Shown here piece after piece: positions 34,108 through 45,124 of a stretch of DNA of 64,000 nt. This DNA comes from Sanguinoderma infundibulare (taxonomy: Eukaryota; Basidiomycota; Agaricomycetes; Polyporales; Polyporaceae). Position 1 is the stretch's first letter. Every line of letters begins with the position of its first letter. The position numbers were made by a program, and so were the translations under genes. The notes below the pieces were generated by a model, which searched no databases, had not been told where the DNA came from, and saw only the letters and a program-made list of their open reading frames with translations. The stretch is taken from NCBI GenBank assembly GCA_032821775.1, contig JAVLRN010000002.1, positions 4,712,001-4,776,000 of the forward strand. Direction: 5' to 3'.

Positions 34108-34425
34108 ACGGTTTGGGTGATGTTGACAGTGGCGCCAGACACGGCGGGCGTCACGGTGAACTTGACGCTGCCCGACTGGCCGACGGTGGACGTGGCCGAG
34201 ATCTCCTGCATTGCGGCGTTGGTCGCGGTCGCGTCGAGCGGGCTGCAGGATGACAAGGATACGTGCGTCAGCCGATGTCTATTGGAATATGGGGAAACCA
34301 GCGGGCACTCACGTCTTGCTCGTGCAAACCACGTTCGAGGCAGTCTCGTTGCGGGCGACGAGCGGAGCCCCGTACCCGGAAACGGCAAGGGCGGTGAGAG
34401 CGTACAAGATGGCGGCGGAGCGCAT
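34100..34425 (-). pseudogene. 5' part of the small secreted-protein gene interrupted by the transposon
   Basis: Exon 1 (34425-34313) starts MRSAAILYALTALAVSGYG, a clear signal peptide, and continues to NVVCTSKT. A 70-bp intron follows, then exon 2 (34242-34100) with SVKFTVTPAVSGATVNITQT and VFQ, ending in the duplicated CTTCCAGG. Beyond it the frame runs into the element and stops at 34041, predicting a 104-residue truncated product. Exon 2 leaves one base of a codon, and the distal half at 173 supplies the other two, giving VFQ-EGVKAAF. No stop or frameshift is seen in the host halves, which suggests a recent insertion. The protein looks like a small secreted beta-rich protein of unknown function. 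Confidence 0.75.
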
Positions 34426-34528
34426 TGTTGAGAGTGAAGGATTGAAAGCTTCAAAAGAGCGTGGGTGCTAGATGCAGGAAGGAGAGAAGCGGCGAACCGA
34501 TGAGGTTTGGACAAACGAGACGTTTGCC

Positions 34529-34535
34529 CTTTATA
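34529..34535 (-). promoter_or_regulatory. TATA-like box of the secreted-protein gene
   Basis: TATAAAG on the minus strand, about 105 bp upstream of the ATG at 34425, a usual distance for fungal genes. Confidence 0.5.
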
Positions 34536-36088
34536 CCCCAGTCGCATCCTGGTTCTGGAGGTATTCGACCATCGCACCTCATCACGGTCGGTAGTGCTGG
34601 CCCGCCACCGTTGTGTGTCCGCATGTGCGCCGCAGCACAAATCTTCTGCTGTTCGACGATGTGCGGCCCGCAGTACACGTGTTTCAGAAGCTGGGCTCGC
34701 CATCCCGATCCCGACGGACAGCGAAGCCTTCGCGCGCAACGGTAAAAACACAAAATGGTTCTAAGAAGGTCAAATCCTCAAGCGTCCACAACAGCCAACG
34801 GAACGGAACGTTTGCGTTCAAACGAAACCCTGCAGAAACTGTATCATCGGCCCTTCAGTTCAGACATACGATCGGCCTTACGGGGGGCTCGCAGACGTAC
34901 TCACTCCATATCTCCACCAGCGATGTGCCAGAAGTTTGGTGGGGTACCGTCTCCCAGTTTTACCTTGCGATCAGCGCACGACAAGACAGCCCCGCAACCA
35001 GAAAGATGATCATGAGGCTTGCGAGTTTGGAAATTGGGTTGCAACACTTCCTGGATAGGACGTCGACGTATTTTACGTGGCGGCCTGCTTGAACGCGTGC
35101 AGCCCGGCGGCACAACAGTAAGTACGAGCAACAACGCGTCTCATTTTGCAATATTCACCTTGCGACGGCGCGAACATCGCAAACCGGCGTTCTTGTCCAT
35201 ATCCAACAATGGGTTCTTCCGCTCCGCAGCCTCATCCATTTCGAATCCGAACATCGATTCATGGGCTGCTGGTGAGTTATGTACTTTGTGGACCGACGCG
35301 TTCAGCTGCAGCCAGCCGCCGAGTCTTCAAGCCATACGACAACAAGCAGCTGTTTCCGTCCCAGAGAGAAGAATCCGCGGTCGCGGTACCCAGCGAGGTC
35401 GCGCGGGATATCCGCAGTGCTCCGTCGGTCAGAGGTTGTGGCTGTGCACAGAAGTTGGTGCGTGGTTTCCCGACGTTCGTGGGGAGGATGTCGAAGTATC
35501 CGTGTCAACGGAGACCCTCTGACACTGCCCGGTCGCGTTCTGGAACTGCGTTCGTTCAACAGACGTTTAAGCTTTATGCCCAGGGTAGCGGACGGATGCG
35601 CAGAGAATTCGAGGATGTCGGGGGAAGTTGCGCCAGAGGGTGGGGAAGAGGCGAGGAAAGTGCACGTACGGAAGGCGGACGAGAGCTGAAGAAGACGTGA
35701 CATGGATGACAAATAGTTCAAATTGCGACGAAGGATTCGCTACTTCACTAGGCAACTCTCCGAGCCAACTTCTACGCCCCGACTACTAGGCGTGATCCTT
35801 CTAGGCGCGACGTTGTTCAGTCTCTTGACACTGCGATCAGAGCATATAAACGCACCGTGAGGTTAGGTTTTCATCTCTTGCAGCAACGTCATCGAGCTGT
35901 CTCTCTTTCCAAAGTCAACGTCTCCGATGCGATATCGAATCTCACCCTAATCCACGCTGGGAAGGTTTCGGAGGACGACGATCTGCCGTCCAAGCCACTA
36001 ACGGGGCGCGAACCAGGTAAGATGAGTAGTGAATGCGCATGAGGACTACTCTCTTCAAGCCCGATTATCCCGTCGAGCGTTGTCTGGC
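34536..36088. other. no supported gene
   Basis: Several open frames on both strands overlap without a recognisable family. A minus-strand hydrophobic stretch near 34,960-35,040 (LMIIFLVAGLSCRALIA) may be a relic of a membrane-protein gene. Confidence 0.4.
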
Positions 36089-36741
36089 TCAGCGACCGAA
36101 AACGGGGTGCCACGTGTCGTTAAGGATTTCCGCGTACGAGACGATCCGTTGCTCAAGCAGGGATGCCACTGTGATAACCGCCGGGTACAATTCCGTGCTG
36201 AAATGGCTTGGTTGGCGTACAAATAAGACTGAGGTTAGAAGACAGGGACGCGTGAGTGTCGGGGCACATACGGATACGATCGCGACTTACGATGAGGGTG
36301 CTCAACGCCGAGGTTGGCAAGGTATTCGGATATGTCGTTCAACGGAATTGCCTGGATATTGATCGTGACCCACATGTGCGAGCATGAGGGACCGCTCCAT
36401 AAACGACACGTGGCAAACGCACAGAAAGCTAACCTCTGATGGAACAACCAGCAGCATAAAACAGAGTCCCCAACATGCTCCTTCACGGCGCTCCTGCGCC
36501 AATACTTCCTATAAGCGCCTCTTATTGAGCCACACGGGGTACGACGTACCTTCGTAGTCGATATAACAGTAACTCTCCTCCTTGACGTGGAATCCTAGGA
36601 CGCGGACGATCTCCTCGAGCTACAATTGTCAGTGCGGAGAATACTCTAATCAGCGACGATCGCGTGAGGAACGTAGGACGGGTAACATACAAACCCGATT
36701 ACGGGGACGCTTGCGCAGGCAACTAGAGGAGACCGTGTCAT
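36089..36741 (-). CDS. possible small hypothetical gene
   Basis: The minus ATG at 36741 gives MTRSPLVACASVPVIGF. After a 71-bp intron exon 2 (36619-36550) reads LEEIVRVLGFHVKEESYC. A last exon block (about 36,225-36,089) reads LLFVRQPSHFSTELYPAV to HPVFGR and a stop. The middle exon is ambiguous: two frames are open and neither joins both sides cleanly. No family is recognised, and it may be decayed. Confidence 0.3.
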
Positions 36742-38284
36742 GCCGTGAGAGGCCCTAAAAGGTTCCCGCAGAGCGAGGATGGCATAGGATGTATGGCAGT
36801 TTCCAAGATGGCCCTGGGCCATACGGCAAACATTTGCCCCAGGAGATGTTGGGAGCCGAAGAAACCAAGAGAAGCGCGTCGATCTCGAGCATTGTGAAGC
36901 AATAGAGCTGGGAGCAGACTAGCACGGTGGACTCAGATGTTGAGAAAGAAGCTCCAGAATCACAAAAGACGCACCAAGTTCTCCTCATAAACAACTCCCC
37001 AGTCCCAATCAGAGCATCAAGATGCGCGAGGCCTGCATCCCATGAAACGACTTCGCGTCCGGTGGTGCTAGCTGAAGACGACATAGCGAGGGGGCTGACT
37101 CTGCGCGGCGTTCTTGGAATAGACAGGCCTCTTCGAGTCGAATCTTGATTGTGCGACTGACGTCATGCATGTCAGCCTGTGGGTGGACATGCGTTGAAGA
37201 GAAGAATGCGAATTTTAGCGGGGTTACGATGCAGAAGAGGAGCAGAATGTGGACGAGGTCCCGGCATGGGGAGATGGAGGAAGCGCTGGAGTGCGAAGCG
37301 CCCATGCAGGCGTCGCGATTAAATATCCATCCATCCCGGAGGCGGAACATCGAGGGTCGTTCTTCGAGGTGCTGTGGATCCACAATGTACCGAGGCCTGG
37401 TAGGAAGCACAGAAATGCGGGCATCGTGAAGGAGATCGTGGTCGATAGCGAATGGGAGGAGGCAAGCGCCAGCGTGCATGGCAGGACCGTGCAGTGGTGC
37501 CCGCTTCGGCTGTTGAAACGATGGCTCTTGAGTCCGTTCGCCCACCTCCCAACTGGCGAACGCTACTACTGAAAGTCCACGATCTTCAGGTTCTTGCATG
37601 CGAGCGATTGCAAGCTTGTGAAACACTTCGATACTGGTCGTCGTAAGCGTTTTGCGCTTTGGGGGTCGCTGGAACCTACTTATACTTAAACATCTCGGGT
37701 GAACAGCGCCCTTAGAGTCTACTACAGGGTGCGTGCACTCCTCGGAGTCGCCGTTATTAGTGCCCGCGTTAACACTGGCTAACTCGTTTCAGGCTGGACG
37801 GGGTATTCGAGTCGTAGGCACCGTCAAACAGTCTGTTGACTTGGTTCCCGCATTAGACACCCTCCTCAAGGTCGGACGAGAAGGAGGACTTGCCCAGGGA
37901 TATCAAACTTTGCTTAGACAACATCTCTGAAGGCATAGAAGGTGACCTCGAGAGCAGGCTTATGCGACATGGCTGAGCACGTCCTCGTAGGCTCCTGGTG
38001 ACGAAACCAAATTCGTTGAGATTCATACGTGGTACCAGTTCCAATTCGTTCCACTTTCAATGCTCATCTCTACCCTGCAGCTCTGTCCTGGCCAGCCACT
38101 GGCTAGAGCCTTTCTCTCTCATCGTGGGAATCAAGGACGAAATAGGCGGTTCCGATCCCGCCGCCCGCATTTCTCGCAACCATCTCGCCATCAGAGGTGA
38201 GTGCAATTCACGCGGGGTTTTCGACTTGTTATGCCACATGCGCTGCTAAAGACGGAGCAGTATGCGTGCGTTCGTTTCGCAAGT
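36742..38284. other. no supported gene
   Basis: Open frames occur on both strands but none shows a known family or a consistent splice model. Confidence 0.4.
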
Positions 38285-38941
38285 TCATACAATGGTTATT
38301 TCGATCTCCGGAGTCTTCTCCAGCCACACATCAACTTCACCCTTACCCTCGAAGAATCCGATCCGCCGGTACTTCGCCACCCCTCCTTCCACCTGGGAGA
38401 ACGCGCTGTCCAGGGGTTCCACGACGAGGCCTTGCACAGCACGGTCCGCCGCATCCAAGCCCGGTGTGTGCTCCCAGCGAGAGTACCGTACGGGGATGAC
38501 ACAGACGCACTTCACTCCGCTCGTAATCCCGTCATCGTCGCTGTCGAGTCGATACAACCCGATCTCATGCATCCGTCGCTTATCGACGAGGGACCTCGGA
38601 CCCTCGGTGAGGTCATCCTCAGGTTCAGGCGCGGCCCCGTGTCCGAGGTCCCTCGGACGGTACACCGCCCAGTGCGCCAGTACCACACAGTCCATGACGA
38701 CGGGCGCGCGAAGGACGAGGGTCGCACTGGTGAGTTCACCAAACGGGAGCTCCGGGTTCTTCAACATTGTCTCGCAACGGACGACCTCGGCGATGACCGT
38801 CTCGTCCTCGCTGAGAAAGTACGCGTTCCCGGTGTTGACCGCGCCGTCGACGGCGGCCCACGACCACGACGGCGCGCGGTACGCCTGCGCAGGAGCCCAA
38901 GTTGGTTCGCAATGATGCCCTTCCAGCATGCTCCGCATATG
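38285..38941 (-). pseudogene. C-terminal fragment of a HET (heterokaryon incompatibility) protein
   Basis: The minus strand reads SMLEGHHCEPTWAPAQ, then YRAPSWSWAAVDGAVN, a hallmark of the region after the HET domain in fungal HET proteins. It continues for about 200 residues to EKTPEIEITIV and a stop at 38285. The HET domain itself is not found in the upstream 1 kb, so the gene is 5'-truncated or its first exons are degraded. The long plus-strand frame over the same bases is antisense. Confidence 0.6.
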
Positions 38942-41669
38942 TACGAGGGCCTGCCACTGGCGAAATGTCAGCTCCTCCGAGCGACCTCAATGCGAAATGC
39001 GGTCAATGACCTGATGCGGGTGGGTCGAATTGTGGGCTCGAGTCGGGGGTGGTGCTCATGGTGGTCGGGGATCAAGATAGTGGACGCGTGGCACGAAGGA
39101 CGTCGATACGAACCGGTAACTTTAGGATGCTATGTGCCCGGCGCACGGGCATACCCACGGACCTTGCTAGTCCACTCGTTCTCTCTCGCAGAATTACTGC
39201 GATTAGTTAACGACTTGTCAATGCTGAGGGCCCGTTCCCCCGACTGTCCTCACGCTGGGCGGCATCGTCAAGCTGGTCAAGACGCCATGTCGCACGACCG
39301 TTTGGAAGTCCAGATGCGCACTACGAATTCAGCTACTGAGTCTCGGAAGAAGGAGCGGCAGCGACAACTACCTGTTCTATCCACAAGGTGAGGTCGATCG
39401 ACTTCGACTGGGCCGGCGAGGTGCGGTATCCGGCTGACATCAACATGAAAAATGTGCAGTGGCTCCCGGGGGTGTTATCACAGAAAGCGTATGGTGACTA
39501 CCTCTTGGATGTGAGATCGTGTCTTCTAGGGGAAGCTAGGTGCTGTCGTCATGCGCATGCATAGCTTACAGGTCTAAGCATCTACGACATACTTACATTC
39601 GTATTCGAGACACAACCCTTGACCCAATGCCCCAGTAGTCATCCGCATCATTGCTGTGTAGTAATCTGCAAGCAAGCCTCGAGTAGTCCCCAGCGCTCAG
39701 CGCCAGCAAGTGAGCTGAGGCGTGCGTGCTTACCCCGCCGTCGTCCCTGTGTCCACTGCTATCGCGAAAATTGCAGCAAAGCTTGCGTCTAACAATAGAC
39801 TCAGTTTCTCGGTCGAACAGGTGAAGCTCGACGGATAGGGCATCAATGCATCACCTTCGACGTCCTCCGAGTCCATGCGCAAACTTGAACGGTCTCCTGT
39901 CTCGATTCGCTTAGCGAATTAACGACTATCCTCGGTCATGATGTCAACCCACATACTGAAGCTTGCTGCGTTGCATCCATCCCGTGTCGCCTCGAACCGT
40001 TCCCCATGCGTGCCATGCGCACGAGCTTGAGAGCGGAGAGATACGATACCGACGGCGCGATAGGATAAACAGCGCGATCCATGGCAACGTCAATGCCGCA
40101 ATGCCCGTACATAACCAGAACGCCATCCACTCACCGCGTCTGTCTGTCCATCGCCGTCGACGCAATCGTCCGCGCGGTAAGTACTAGCTAGTACTATATG
40201 CGCAGCCATCCCGACACCCGACGCAAGCACTGGCAGGTCACCTGGCTTGGCGCGGCGGCGATCCTGGAACCAGTCCAGCAAGTAAGTAAGTACACGGGCC
40301 CGTCTTGGCTCTTGGCCTCGCCTGCAGCTGGAGGCCTTCGACGCGACAATGGATCGGATCGCACGAGCCCAAGCATTCATCTGTCTCTCTCTCTGTCTCT
40401 CTCAGGCTCTGTCTCCCTCACGTCCATCACTTTTCGTCTCCATCCGCGCGAACCCACGATGTCGACGTCGACCAAGACCAGTCTGAGTCTGAGTAAGTAA
40501 GTACTAGTACCTCCCTCGGCGTCCTCCCCCTCAAGCCCGCACCGAAGCGGACTCGTCCGCACATGTAGACCGTGTGCGCAGCAAGGCCCCCCCGCCTGTA
40601 TATTGTATATTGAATATTGGATGCTAATCGGAACCCTTGGCACGCCCCGGGACGTCCTCAAACCCGCCTAACCCTCCGACCACGTCACCGATAAAGCGAG
40701 CTGCGATAAAGCAAAGAGTTCCGATTAGAGCTGCCATATCGCTAGCCACTGTCTAGACTGGGCATTGCATTAGCGGATAAGCCCACGGTGCGTCCCGAGT
40801 AAGGCCATGTATAGGTCAAGTCCGTTCAAGTCGACACGGCCGCGCTCCGCATCGAATATCCCCCGCCCTTTCTCTCCTTCTCCCATCTCCCCCATCTCCC
40901 ATCATCCATCATAGTACTCAACGCGGCGTACGGTGTGTGCTCTAAGCTCTCGGCCTTACGAATGTCAACACGACGCATGCTCAGTCCTCCATCCCCCGCT
41001 CTCCAGCCACAGATTCCAAGCTGGCTCGGGAACGAGCCTCTGTTGTACCGGACGGTCGTTAGAACATGCTGGATAGAGCGTCGGTGAGTTGCTCTACGCG
41101 CGGGATGGAGGAGGCCAGTTGGAAAGTCGTCGCCGTCAAAGCGTCACGGCAAGCTCGCACTCTGCACGAAGAGGTTCCGAAATGAAGCTCTATAGTGTTT
41201 GCTTTTATTATACGTCTCTCTTCGTTATGCTAGATACTGTGTACTAAATCATCTGCACTGCCCACCGCTACGCCTAAATCTGTGTGCCTCCATATGTCTG
41301 ATTAGTTCAAAATGATACCGCAAACACGTCGTGATGAGAGAGACACAGGCGCAGGGAGACAGTGCAAGGTGCACATACATGTCATCGTGGTGTAGGTACT
41401 ACTGCAAGAACACGCAGGAGAGGTTTAAGACAGGAGGGACGGAGAGGAACGAACGTGCACAGGCTGGTGGTGGGACTCCGGGGCTCGCGGCCAACAAAAC
41501 GAGGGCAGGGAAGCACACTATGGAGTACGCTCTAAGAGGGGGAAAATGCAGGTGTCGGTCAAGACGGGTATGGGCGTTGGGGGTAAAACGCGGGAGAATG
41601 ACACCACAAGCTGCTGCTGCCTTCGTCTACTACACGCTACACACCGGGCCACGCCGCTCGCGCGTCCAT
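38942..41669. other. intergenic, nothing supported
   Basis: No gene was recognised. A few splice-like GTAAGTA motifs cluster at 40,178-40,505 without a coherent coding frame. The last few hundred bases probably include the 3' UTR of the proton ATPase. Confidence 0.45.
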
Positions 41670-44600
41670 CTATGACGGTCGGGAGGGGTTGCGGGCGAGG
41701 ACGTTGCCGGTGCGTGCAGCCTGGATGGAGCTGAACCGCTGCAGCTCCTCGGGCTTCATCGAGATCTTTTGGCCGAAGCCGACCTTGCGGGCGGCGCGAC
41801 GGATGAACGAGACACGGTTCGAGTACAAGGACTCGTGGATCGACGCAGCGCGCGAAGTAGTGCGCGTCATCGGGACACCACTCTCCTTGGTCTGCGCAAT
41901 GACGGCCGCATGGTGACGAGCACGGAGGTACTTGATGATCGTCGCCTTCATCGCGAACTTGATGAGGTCCAGGGGGAAGAACCAGACGATATCCTGGAAA
42001 AGCCAACAGTAAGCGTCGTTTAGACAAATATGAGGCGTTACGAATCGACGTACCCAAACCCAAACGATACCAATCCAAGTACCAGAAATCGCCTCAATGT
42101 TTGTGAAGCCCCAGTCGCCATACGCAGCAATGATCGATGACACGAGTTGGGCAATGCAGAACGCACCCATGAGGGCGAACGACGGTCGCTCCATGAAGAA
42201 GAAGCCGTGCGAACGGGTGACGAAGATGAGAGCCTGCGAGATGATGGCCACCTGAAGGTAGACGATCATGTGGAGCTGAGGGTCGTTGTGGTTCGTGGCC
42301 TGGTGCGCGCCGCCGGAAAGCGTCGCGCCGAAGGCGTCGAAGAACCAAGTCGTCCGGATGGCGATCGCGACGAGGGCGATGGTCGACAACGTGAGGTAAA
42401 GACCGTAAGCGATGGCGTACGCGAAGATCTCGGCGAGGTCCCATGAGTCAGGGGTGTTCGAGGGCAGGACACGGTCCACCGAGAGGGTCATGATGGTACC
42501 GTCGTTGAGAAGGGCGATGATCAGGACCATGAAAGGAGGGAAATCGTACTTGAACGCGAAGGCGAGGATGGAGAAGCAAACGACGATACGGATCGTGACA
42601 GCGCAAGCGTAGATGGCGTAGTTCCTCATGCGCTGGAAGATGACACGGGAGCCGCGGATGGCGTGAACGATCGTCGAAAGACCAGGCTCCGTCAAAACGA
42701 TATCAGCGGCCGAACGAGCGGCATCCGTAGCACCCTCGACGGCAATACCGACGTTGGCGCGGGACAACGCAGGAGCATCGTTGGCACCGTCACCGGTCAT
42801 CGCGCAAAGGTGGCCGAGAGCCTGGAGGCGCTTGACGATCTCGTACTTGTGCTCGGGGAAGACACCAGCGAAACCGTCGGCGTCGAGGATCATATCGTCG
42901 AGGGTGCGGAAGCGGGACCCGGGCTCAGGTCCGTCCTTGAGTACCTTCGCGGGGTACATGTGGTCACCGAGACCAAGACGACGGCCGGTCTCCTTCGCGA
43001 TGGCAAGCTGGTCACCGGTTACCATCTTGACCTTGACGCCGAGGGCCATAGCATCGTCGATGGTCTGCTTGGTGTCCTCACGAGGGGGGTCGAAGATAGC
43101 GAGTAGACCGATAAGCTCGAACCCGTTACCCTCGCTCTCCGGGTCATCGCCATCAACCTCCTCGTAAGCGACCGCGAGCGCCCGAAGACCGCGCGTGGCG
43201 AACTCCTCGACATCGGCCTCGAGACGCGACTCGATCTCGTCGGTCTTGTTGCGCGTGCAGAGCTCGATGATGATACCGGTCATACCCTTTGTGACACGCT
43301 TGAGCTTGCCGGAGGACTCCTCGCGGTAGGTAATCTCGGTACGCTTGTCGACAGGGTTGAAAGGCTTGAAGTCGAGCAACTTGATACCAGCGCGAGCGCG
43401 GGAAGGGTCACCAATGGCACCAACGACGCAAGTGTCGATGGCGTCCTGGTTCTCGGTACGGGAGGCGTAGGCAGCAAGGAGGACGACGTCCTCAGCAGAG
43501 AAGGGGCCGTACGTGCGAATGGTGTCGCGGTCAATGGTGAGCTTGTTGGTGGTAAGCGTACCAGTCTTGTCGGAACAAAGGATGGTGACGGCGGCGAGCT
43601 CCTCGATGGCGGTGATACGGGTGACGATGGCCTTGTACTTCGCGAGCTGCTGGGCACCGACGGCAAGAGTGACGGACAAGACGGTGGGCATCGCGATGGG
43701 GATACCACCGATCAAGAGGACAAGGATGTTGTCGAGACCGCGGCGGTAGCTGTAGTGGAAACCAGCGTACAAGCAGAGAATCTCCGCAAGGACGAAGATA
43801 CCGATGACAACCAGGCAGAAGGAACCGATCTGGGCGAGAATCTTCTGCAAGTGACCGGTGGTGTCGTCGTCCTGGCCGACGAGGTTGGCGGCACGGCCGA
43901 AGAACGTGTTGGGACCGGTGGAGATAACAACACCCTCAGCCTCGCCCTGCTTGCAGGTCGAGCCGCTGGAAACGGTCAAATGAGAACGACCTCAAGAGAC
44001 ACCGAGATGACAATTGCACGTACGAGAAGCACTGATCGCCGGTCTTCTTGCTCTGGGGCAGCGACTCACCAGTGAGCGCAGCTTGGTCGATCGAGACGTT
44101 GATAGCCTCGGTGAGACGGCAGTCAGCGGGCACGATGTCACCAATCTTGAACGAGATCATGTCGCCAGGCACGAGGTTCGCAGACTCAATCTCGCGCCAC
44201 TGGCCGGCGCGCTTGACCTTTGCCTTAGGGGCGAGGGAGTCCATGAGAGCCTTGACGGCGTTACCGGCATTGCGCTCCTCGTAGAAACCGATGGTCGAGT
44301 TGATAAGCAGGAGGGTGACGATACCGACGAAATCCTCCCAGTCCGGGGGACGGTGCTCTCCGTTGGAAAGGGCGATAGCGACAAGGGCAGCGGCCTCCAT
44401 GACCCAGGAGAGGGGGTTCCACATGAAACTCAAGAACTAAGCGCGCGCATGCGGCCCGTTAGAGCGAGGGGGGCGACGGAAGGGTGCGTAAAGTGGGCGC
44501 ACCTGGAGGAAGGGGTTTTGCTCCTCGTTCTCGAGCTTGTTGGGACCGAAAAGCTCAAGACGACGAGTGGCCTCTTCGTCGGTAAGACCGTTTTCATCGC

Positions 44601-44958
44601 ACTGGAGCAGCTTGAAGACGTCGTCAACCACGATCGTCTCGAGATCAACCTTCTCCTTGTCGTAGAGGTCCTCAGCCTTGAGCTGGATCTGAAACGACGC
44701 ATCAACACCGTCACCACGCGCCAGTGGTGCGCGACGGAGGATTTACCTGGGACATGTCGACTTTGGCGTCTTTTTTTCGTGGCGCGGTTAGAGGAAGGGA
44801 AAGCGAATGAAGCGCGGCAAAGACGTACGACTAGGTTTCTCGTCCTCGTCGTGACCAAAATCCTTGTACTCTCTCTTCTTCTTTCCATTCTCGGTGCTGG
44901 GCGTGTCCGCGGCCGGCGGGGTGGGGCCAGCCTCCTTCTCAACCTGGGGATCGGACAT
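41670..44958 (-). CDS. PMA1: plasma-membrane proton-pumping P-type ATPase (992 aa)
   Basis: Exons 44958-44829, 44760-44747 (14 bp), 44688-44503, 44436-44024, 43965-42054 and 41993-41670 close in phase to 992 residues, normal for fungal Pma1. It starts [11 protein letters not shown] with an acidic/basic N-tail. Transmembrane helices begin [17 protein letters not shown]. Then come TGES in ALTGESLPQ (actuator), the phosphorylated Asp in [13 protein letters not shown] (D380), KGMTG (nucleotide site), [12 protein letters not shown] (hinge) and the C-terminal membrane helices ([20 protein letters not shown]). The regulatory tail has several Ser/Thr and ends NPSRPS. It exports protons using ATP and sets the gradient for nutrient uptake. 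No defect seen. The last 60-bp intron stays open if unspliced, adding 20 residues in a membrane-adjacent segment. Confidence 0.97.
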
Positions 44959-45115
44959 GGTGCGAAGGTGGGGTGCGGGTGGGCGGAAAACCGGGTGGGG
45001 GGCGGCTAACCCTAGACTAAGCTAGCAGCGTCGCGAGCAACGAGGACAGAGGGCGGGACGGCGGCGGGAAGAAGAGGTGGAGGAAGGATGGACAGTCGCC
45101 AGCAGCCGCCAGACA

Positions 45116-45124
45116 TTTAAATAT
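45116..45124 (-). promoter_or_regulatory. TATA-like element of PMA1
   Basis: ATATTTAAA on the minus strand, about 160 bp upstream of the start codon, followed by a pyrimidine-rich leader (CCTCTTCTTCCCGCC) typical of highly expressed fungal genes. Confidence 0.45.

Noticed and set aside
38201..39391. 396-codon plus-strand open frame
   Set aside because: Antisense to the HET-like protein YRAPSWSWAAVDG; composition is Arg/His-rich as in a shadow frame.
41994..42053. In-frame segment inside PMA1 counted as coding
   Set aside because: Begins GTACGT and ends CCAG, and interrupts a conserved membrane region; treated as the last intron.
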